A program made the translations under genes and the position numbers. From an uncultured Collinsella sp. (lineage in GTDB: Bacteria > Actinomycetota > Coriobacteriia > Coriobacteriales > Coriobacteriaceae): a stretch of DNA of 57,335 nucleotides. The stretch lies in the NCBI GenBank assembly GCA_900759045.1, contig CAAETU010000003.1, positions 1 through 57,335 on the forward strand, read 5' to 3'. Under the pieces are notes generated by a model. The model saw only the letters and a program-made list of their open reading frames with translations, was not told the DNA's origin and did not search any database. Of the stretch, positions 53,209 through 57,335 are shown piece after piece; position 1 is the stretch's first letter; every line of letters begins with the position of its first letter.

Positions 53209-54258
53209 CTAGTACACCATGCCCATGGCGTCCCGAACCTCGGCCAGGGTCTGCTCGGCGATCTCGTTGGCGCGACGGTTGCCCTCGTGCAGCACGTCCT
53301 TCACGTAGTCCAGATCGTTCTCGTAGCGCTGACGACGCTCGCGGATCGGCGCGAAGTACTCGTTGACGGCCTCGGTCACGTACTTCTTGAGCTGGCCGGA
53401 GCCGCCCATGCCAATCTCCTCGGCAATCTCGACCTCGGAACGGCCGGTGCAGATCGCGGCGGTCGAAAGCAGGCCGGAAACGCCGGGGCGGTTCTCGGGA
53501 TCAAACGTGATCATGCGCTCGGAGTCGGTCTGGCTCTTCTTGATGCGCTTGGCCGTCTCCTCGGCGGTCATCGAGATGTTGATGGCGTTGCCGTAGCTCT
53601 TGCTCATCTTGCGACCGTCCAGGCCGGGCAGCAGCGGGGTCTCGGACAGCAGCGCGTCGACCTCGGGGAACACCTTGCCGTAGCGGTTGTTAAAGCGGCG
53701 GGCGATGGTGCGGGTGAGCTCGATGTGCGGCAGCTGGTCGCGGCCGACGGGCACCACATTGCCCTTGCAGAACAGGATGTCGCAGGCCTGGTGCACCGGG
53801 TAGGTGAGCAAAAGGCCGGTGAGCTCGTGGCCCGAGGCCTCCATCTCGGCCTTAACCGTGGGGTTGCGCGCCAGCTCGGCCTCGGACACCAGCGACAGGA
53901 ACGGCAGCATGAGCTGGTTTGCGGCGGGCACGGCGGAGTGCGCGTAGATCATGGTCTTGTCGGGGTCGATACCGCAGGCAAGGTAGTCCATGACCATGTT
54001 GTACACGTTGTCCTGGATATGCTCGGTGGTGTCGCGGTCGGTGATGACCTGGTAGTCGGCGATGAGCACGTTGGTCTTGGCGCCCATGTTCTGCAGTTCA
54101 ACACGGCCCTTGAGGGTGCCGAAGTAATGACCCAGGTGCAGGCGCCCGGTCGGGCGGTCGCCGGTGAGCATGGTGAACTTCTCGGGTGTCTTGGCCAGGC
54201 CCTCGCGAATGGCGTTGCTCTTTTGCAACGCGACTTCGTAGCTGTTCTCGTTTGGCAT
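53209..54258 (-). CDS. trpS: Tryptophanyl-tRNA synthetase
   Basis: 349 aa, class I synthetase. The HIGH-type motif is PTGRLHLGHYFG (36-47) and the KMSKS loop is exactly KMSKS at 217-221. The usual TrpRS segments ADYQVITDR, MVMDYLACGIDPDKT and YPVHQACDILFC are present. AGGAG precedes ATG 54258; the frame runs further upstream without a ribosome site. No tryptophan T-box or leader peptide is evident upstream. Confidence 0.96.
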   Translation of the reverse strand: MPNENSYEVALQKSNAIREGLAKTPEKFTMLTGDRPTGRLHLGHYFGTLKGRVELQNMGAKTNVLIADYQVITDRDTTEHIQDNVYNMVMDYLACGIDPDKTMIYAHSAVPAANQLMLPFLSLVSEAELARNPTVKAEMEASGHELTGLLLTYPVHQACDILFCKGNVVPVGRDQLPHIELTRTIARRFNNRYGKVFPEVDALLSETPLLPGLDGRKMSKSYGNAINISMTAEETAKRIKKSQTDSERMITFDPENRPGVSGLLSTAAICTGRSEVEIAEEIGMGGSGQLKKYVTEAVNEYFAPIRERRQRYENDLDYVKDVLHEGNRRANEIAEQTLAEVRDAMGMVY

Positions 54259-54396
54259 GATTGCTCCTAACGTATATTCATGGGTCAAGATGATAACGCG
54301 TTTATTGGAGGGGCGGGAGGGGAGGCGGCTTGCGCGCTGGGTGCGGCCCGGCCGCGCTTGGTCAGCGGCGCCCGGGCACATCCTCGGCAGCTTACC

Positions 54397-55596
54397 CTAG
54401 AGCTTGTGGTGGCGCTCTTCCTTACGATCCTCTGCTGCCTGCTCCTCCTGCTTAAAAGCAGGGTCGTCGGGGGTTACCAGCTCGTCCTCGTGTGTGCGCT
54501 TGTTGTAATGGTGACGCAGCACGGGCTCAAACAGGTGCAGGTGCTTGGCGAAGGCCGCCGAGCCAATGGCGAGCACGGTAAAGATGAGCACGCGCATGGG
54601 GACCTCGACCTGATTGATGGCGGCGGCGCCGGCCGAAAGCAAAATGCACCAGGCGTAGATGAGCAGTACGGCCTGCTTTTGGTTGTAGCCCTCTTGAATG
54701 AGGCGGTGGTGGATGTGGCCCTTGTCGGCCTGCCCGATGCTAATGTGGGCGCGCTTACGGCGCACGATAGCGCTAAACGTATCGATGATGGGCACGCCGG
54801 CTACGATGAGCGGGATGATGAGCGAGGTAAGCGCGGCGGTGCGGCTCACGTTGAGCAGCGAGATGGAACCCAGCGCAAAGCCCAGAAGCAGCGACCCCGA
54901 GTCGCCCAAGAAGATGCTCGCGGGGTTGAAGTTATAGCGCAAGAAGGCGAGGCACGAGCCAAAGAGCGCGATGGAGAGCGCGGCAGCGTCGATGCGGCCC
55001 GAGAGCGCGGCGACCGAAAACATCGTGAACGACGCGATGCCGCAGATGCCCGTGGCCAGACCGTCGAGGCCGTCGATAAGGTTGATGATGTTGGTGAACG
55101 CCACCAGGTAGACAATGGTGATGGGGTAGGCGAGCCAGCCGAGCATGATCTCGCCAGGAGCAAATGGGTTGACGATGACGCCGATGCGCAGGCCGCCCAC
55201 GCAGGCGATGAGCGCGGCGAGGGCCTGGCCGGCCAGCTTTTGCTTGGGCTTGAGCTGGTAGACGTCGTCGATCACGCCGGTCGCAAAGATGACGGTAAAA
55301 GAAAGCGCAAGTATGGGGTAGCTGATGTGCAGACGGGGGTGGGGCACCAAAACGGGCGGCCATCCCAGGTACCAGGTGCCTAGAATCTGAACAATGCAGG
55401 CGACGACGAGGCCCAAAAAGACCGCCGTGCCGCCCATGCGCGGGATGGGCTTAGTGTTGATGCGGCGCTTGGAAGGATAGTCGACGGCGTCGAGCTTGAT
55501 TGCCAGGCGCTTGACCAGGGGCACCGTAAGGAAGGTCGTGATAAAAGCCGCGACCGCCACGCATAGGTACGGTATGAAGCTCGTGGAGGAAGCCAT
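54397..55596 (-). CDS. TagO/WecA-like undecaprenyl-phosphate sugar-1-phosphate transferase
   Basis: 399 aa, about 10-11 membrane helices. Starts a cell-envelope polymer by moving GlcNAc-1-P (or similar) to undecaprenyl phosphate. Motifs: VIDDVYQLKPKQKLAGQ (DD Mg site), NIINLIDGLDGLATG, FLGDSGSLLLGF, and HIHHRLIQEG, the HIHHRL being the WecA/TagO rather than MraY signature. The last 40 residues are charged and His-rich (EDRKEERHHKL). The start is uncertain: ATG 55596 fits homologue length but lacks a ribosome site; GTG 55644 is the alternative. It is upstream of trpS on the same strand. Confidence 0.9.
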   Translation of the reverse strand: MASSTSFIPYLCVAVAAFITTFLTVPLVKRLAIKLDAVDYPSKRRINTKPIPRMGGTAVFLGLVVACIVQILGTWYLGWPPVLVPHPRLHISYPILALSFTVIFATGVIDDVYQLKPKQKLAGQALAALIACVGGLRIGVIVNPFAPGEIMLGWLAYPITIVYLVAFTNIINLIDGLDGLATGICGIASFTMFSVAALSGRIDAAALSIALFGSCLAFLRYNFNPASIFLGDSGSLLLGFALGSISLLNVSRTAALTSLIIPLIVAGVPIIDTFSAIVRRKRAHISIGQADKGHIHHRLIQEGYNQKQAVLLIYAWCILLSAGAAAINQVEVPMRVLIFTVLAIGSAAFAKHLHLFEPVLRHHYNKRTHEDELVTPDDPAFKQEEQAAEDRKEERHHKL

Positions 55597-55804
55597 GAAT
55601 CGATAAACCGCCAAGCGTCGAAGGAAAAGGTCAAAGGATGCCACGCCGCAAAGGGTATAGCTGATTCATGATACTCGACCAAGGAGGGTGTGAGGAATTG
55701 CACGGGCGATAATCACGCGCTTACCAGATATTCGAGTGATAGTGGGGTTCCGCCTAGTGCCTTTTGGGGATCATGGCGGGATTTGCAATGGCGATTTTCG
55801 GCAA

Positions 55805-55975
55805 AAGAAAACCACCCCCCACGTTACGAAAATGAACCCACCTAAAACAGGTGGGTGCCCTCATCGACTGTTCCAGCGTCCTTAACAACGAAGGATACCT
55901 GTACTAGGTACGACTGTGTGGGCTCCCTAAATAAACGCGACGGTTCACCCAGTTGCTCCGCGGGGGGCGGAATAC
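55805..55975 (-). ncRNA. ssrS: Probable 6S RNA (SsrS-like)
   Basis: A minus-strand -10 TATGAT (55985-55980) predicts a start near 55975. CCGCCCCCCGCG (55970-55959) pairs over 12 bp, with G-U wobbles, with CGTGGGGGGTGG (55823-55812), closing a rod of about 165 nt, followed by TTTTCTTTT. Internal helices include CCCACCTG/AGGTGGG near the 3' end and ATCCTT/AAGGAC. Long closing stem, length and stand-alone position fit 6S RNA, which sequesters RNA polymerase in stationary phase. The family match is from memory of structure, not from a model search. Confidence 0.5.
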
Positions 55976-56122
55976 CTACATCATAAAACGGCACTTTGTG
56001 GATTCCAGTCTTGACATTACAAAAATCGTGTCGGACGATTACGGCGCCTTGGGCTCGAGCCGTCTGTGCGGTTGGTCCTTTTGCGTTTGAGCTGCTGAAT
56101 CGTTGTTTTGGAGCATGTTTTT
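55976..56122. promoter_or_regulatory. Divergent promoter region of 6S-like RNA and radical SAM gene
   Basis: A plus-strand TTGACA at 56011-56016 is a perfect -35 for the radical SAM gene; the best -10 at 17 bp, GACGAT (56034-56039), is weak. From 55597 to 55804, upstream of the TagO-like gene, I see no gene. Confidence 0.4.
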
Positions 56123-57061
56123 ATGCCGACGTCGTTGACCGAACTTTTTTCGCCCGCCTGCCATTTGTGTCCGCGCCGTTGCGGTGCGGCGCGTGATGAG
56201 GGCGTGCACGGCGTATGCGGTGCTAACGACACGCTCAAGGTGGCCCGTGCGGCGCTTCATATGTGGGAGGAGCCGCCCATCTCGGGCGAGACCGGTTCGG
56301 GCACGATCTTCTTTAGCGGCTGCTCGCTCAAATGCGTCTATTGCCAGAACCACGAGATCTCGACGGGCAATTTCGGTCTTGAGATTACGCCCCAGCGTTT
56401 GGTCGAGATTATGCTGGAGCTTCAGGACCAGGGTGCCAACAACATCAACCTGGTGACTGCGACGCATTATGCTCACCTGCTGCCGGTCGCGATTGCCGCA
56501 GCGAGGGAGCGCGGGCTGGACATCCCGATCGTCTACAACACGAGCGGCTATGAGCGGGCGAGTGCCGTGGCGGCGCTCGGCGATTTGGTCGATGTGTGGC
56601 TTACCGACTTTAAGTATGCCGATGCCGGGCTTGCGCAGTCGCTCTCTCATATAAAGGACTACCCACGTGTGGCTGTGTCAGGCCTGGCTCAGATGGCGCG
56701 CGAGATCGAGCGCCGCGGGGGAGAGCTGGTGGACGACGAGGGGCTTATGAAGCGCGGGATCATTGTGCGCCATCTGGTACTGCCGGGACATGCAGACGAT
56801 TCGTGTCGCGTGCTGGACTTGGTGTGGCAGACGGTGGGCGATGTGCCGATTTCGGTCATGAACCAGTACACGCCCAATGCGCTCATGCGCGAGCAGGGCG
56901 GCGACCTGGCGCGTGCTGTGACGCGCGAGGAGTACGAGCAGGTGCTCGACCATGCCGATGACCTGGGTTTTACGACGATGTTCTGGCAAGAGGGCGGCGC
57001 GGTAGACGAGAGCTTTACCCCGGCCTTCGACACCACCGGTGTCCTCACCAGCGCAAAGTAG
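56123..57061 (+). CDS. Radical SAM protein (PflA-like activating-enzyme family)
   Basis: 312 aa from ATG 56123 (GGAG 9 bp upstream). The radical SAM cluster is CSLKCVYC (67-74, Cx3Cx2C). An extra N-terminal cysteine set (Cys13, Cys16, Cys20, Cys32: ACHLCPRRCG...GVCG) probably binds a second Fe-S cluster or zinc. The barrel includes TATHYAHLL and YNTSGYE. This type is annotated as pyruvate-formate-lyase-activating-like, but the partner enzyme is unknown and none is adjacent. TTG 56108 is a less likely start. Confidence 0.88.
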   Translation: MPTSLTELFSPACHLCPRRCGAARDEGVHGVCGANDTLKVARAALHMWEEPPISGETGSGTIFFSGCSLKCVYCQNHEISTGNFGLEITPQRLVEIMLELQDQGANNINLVTATHYAHLLPVAIAAARERGLDIPIVYNTSGYERASAVAALGDLVDVWLTDFKYADAGLAQSLSHIKDYPRVAVSGLAQMAREIERRGGELVDDEGLMKRGIIVRHLVLPGHADDSCRVLDLVWQTVGDVPISVMNQYTPNALMREQGGDLARAVTREEYEQVLDHADDLGFTTMFWQEGGAVDESFTPAFDTTGVLTSAK

Positions 57062-57074
57062 CGCGTTCACCGAT

Positions 57075-57152
57075 GATTTTTCTGGGACGGGGATTAAAAA
57101 ATCATTGAGAGGATTGCCTGCTCGAAAAGTAGTCAAAATGGCTCCGTCCCAA
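57075..57152. repeat. Two-module GGGACGGGG repeat, second copy
   Basis: Module B (57075-57106, GATTTTTCTGGGACGGGGAT...) is followed by module A inverted (57125-57152, ending GGCTCCGTCCCAA). The same modules lie at 44267-44345 with A upright before B. Both sites are just after a gene's stop codon. Confidence 0.75.
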
Positions 57153-57171
57153 AAAGACTGGGTATTGGGCG

Positions 57172-57199
57172 TTGACAGTTGGCGAGCCGTAGGTAAAAT
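57172..57199 (+). promoter_or_regulatory. Promoter of tRNA-Ala
   Basis: -35 TTGACA (57172-57177) and -10 TAAAAT (57194-57199) with a 16-bp spacer, 13 bp before the mature tRNA. Confidence 0.8.
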
Positions 57200-57212
57200 A
57201 ACAACTTGTCCT

Positions 57213-57285
57213 GGGGACGTAGCTCAGTTGGGAGAGCGCTGCCGTCGCATGGCAGAGGCCGAGGGTTCGACTCCCTTCGTCTCCA
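57213..57285 (+). tRNA. tRNA-Ala (CGC)
   Basis: Cloverleaf with acceptor GGGGACG/CGTCTCC (one G-U pair), D-arm GCTC...GAGC, anticodon stem CTGCC/GGCAG with loop GTCGCAT giving anticodon CGC, T-arm GAGGG-TTCGACT-CCCTT, discriminator A. CCA is not encoded. Reads GCG codons. Confidence 0.95.
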
Positions 57286-57300
57286 CCCTTGGATTTGATA

Positions 57301-57331
57301 AGCCGCTGACATTGTGTCGGCGGCTTTTTTT
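57301..57331 (+). terminator. Terminator of tRNA-Ala
   Basis: AGCCGCTGACA and TGTCGGCGGCT pair (one G-U) around TTG, followed by a run of seven T. Confidence 0.9.
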
Positions 57332-57335
57332 AAAA

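Overview
The window looks like chromosome from a high-GC coriobacterium (Actinomycetota), most probably Collinsella or a close relative. This rests on overall gene content, GC-rich codon use and many long intergenic palindromes; I could not check it by a search. Most of it is ordinary core genome in short operons on both strands.

1-10.4 kb: tgt (queuine/preQ1 tRNA exchange), a LOG-family protein, a RelB/YafQ-type toxin-antitoxin pair under a 36-bp perfect palindromic operator, a DegV protein, a HAD phosphatase, an M20 dipeptidase, and the phosphate importer pstSCAB behind a candidate Pho box. 10.5-19.3 kb: an ABC-F ATPase, a Cof-type HAD phosphatase, a DtxR/MntR regulator, a zinc/cadmium-type efflux cluster (ArsR sensor, HMA metallochaperone, P1B-ATPase) with operators at two promoters, a DEDD exonuclease, and a His-rich putative manganese exporter. 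19.4-28 kb: YaiI, HdeD-like protein, nitroreductase, two tandem histidine phosphatases, a shortened DUF1015 protein near serA-serC, a decayed M20 peptidase, and an AT-richer orphan gene with a nuclease-like C-terminus.

28.1-41.0 kb is an AT-richer accessory island between serC and a small acidic-protein gene. On the plus strand are three tightly packed genes: a 1001-aa beta-rich protein with an N-terminal helix-hairpin-helix-like segment, a 1768-aa DEAH helicase with several zinc ribbons and a DUF1998-type C-terminus, and a 577-aa NERD-nuclease/UvrD-like helicase. The first two resemble the DruH-DruE pair of type III Druantia anti-phage defence; the NERD-helicase is not part of the described pair. 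Converging on them is a two-gene operon, a MazG-like pyrophosphohydrolase overlapping a GIY-YIG/DUF2075 nuclease-helicase. An orphan antitoxin-like gene marks the left edge. The first large gene appears to have a one-base frameshift near its true start. This island is the best candidate for a new or extended defence system.

41-57 kb: a K+/H+-type antiporter, a PPP-family phosphoesterase, a polysaccharide flippase-like protein, lactate permease, ATP-type PEP carboxykinase, a B3/4-domain protein, MarR regulator, a second DegV protein, an MGMT-family protein, trpS, a TagO/WecA-like glycosyl-1-phosphate transferase, a probable 6S RNA, a PflA-like radical SAM protein and tRNA-Ala(CGC).

A striking genome-wide feature is several families of long intergenic inverted repeats, present in up to five copies here, mostly just after genes. 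Some carry a loop found in both orientations.
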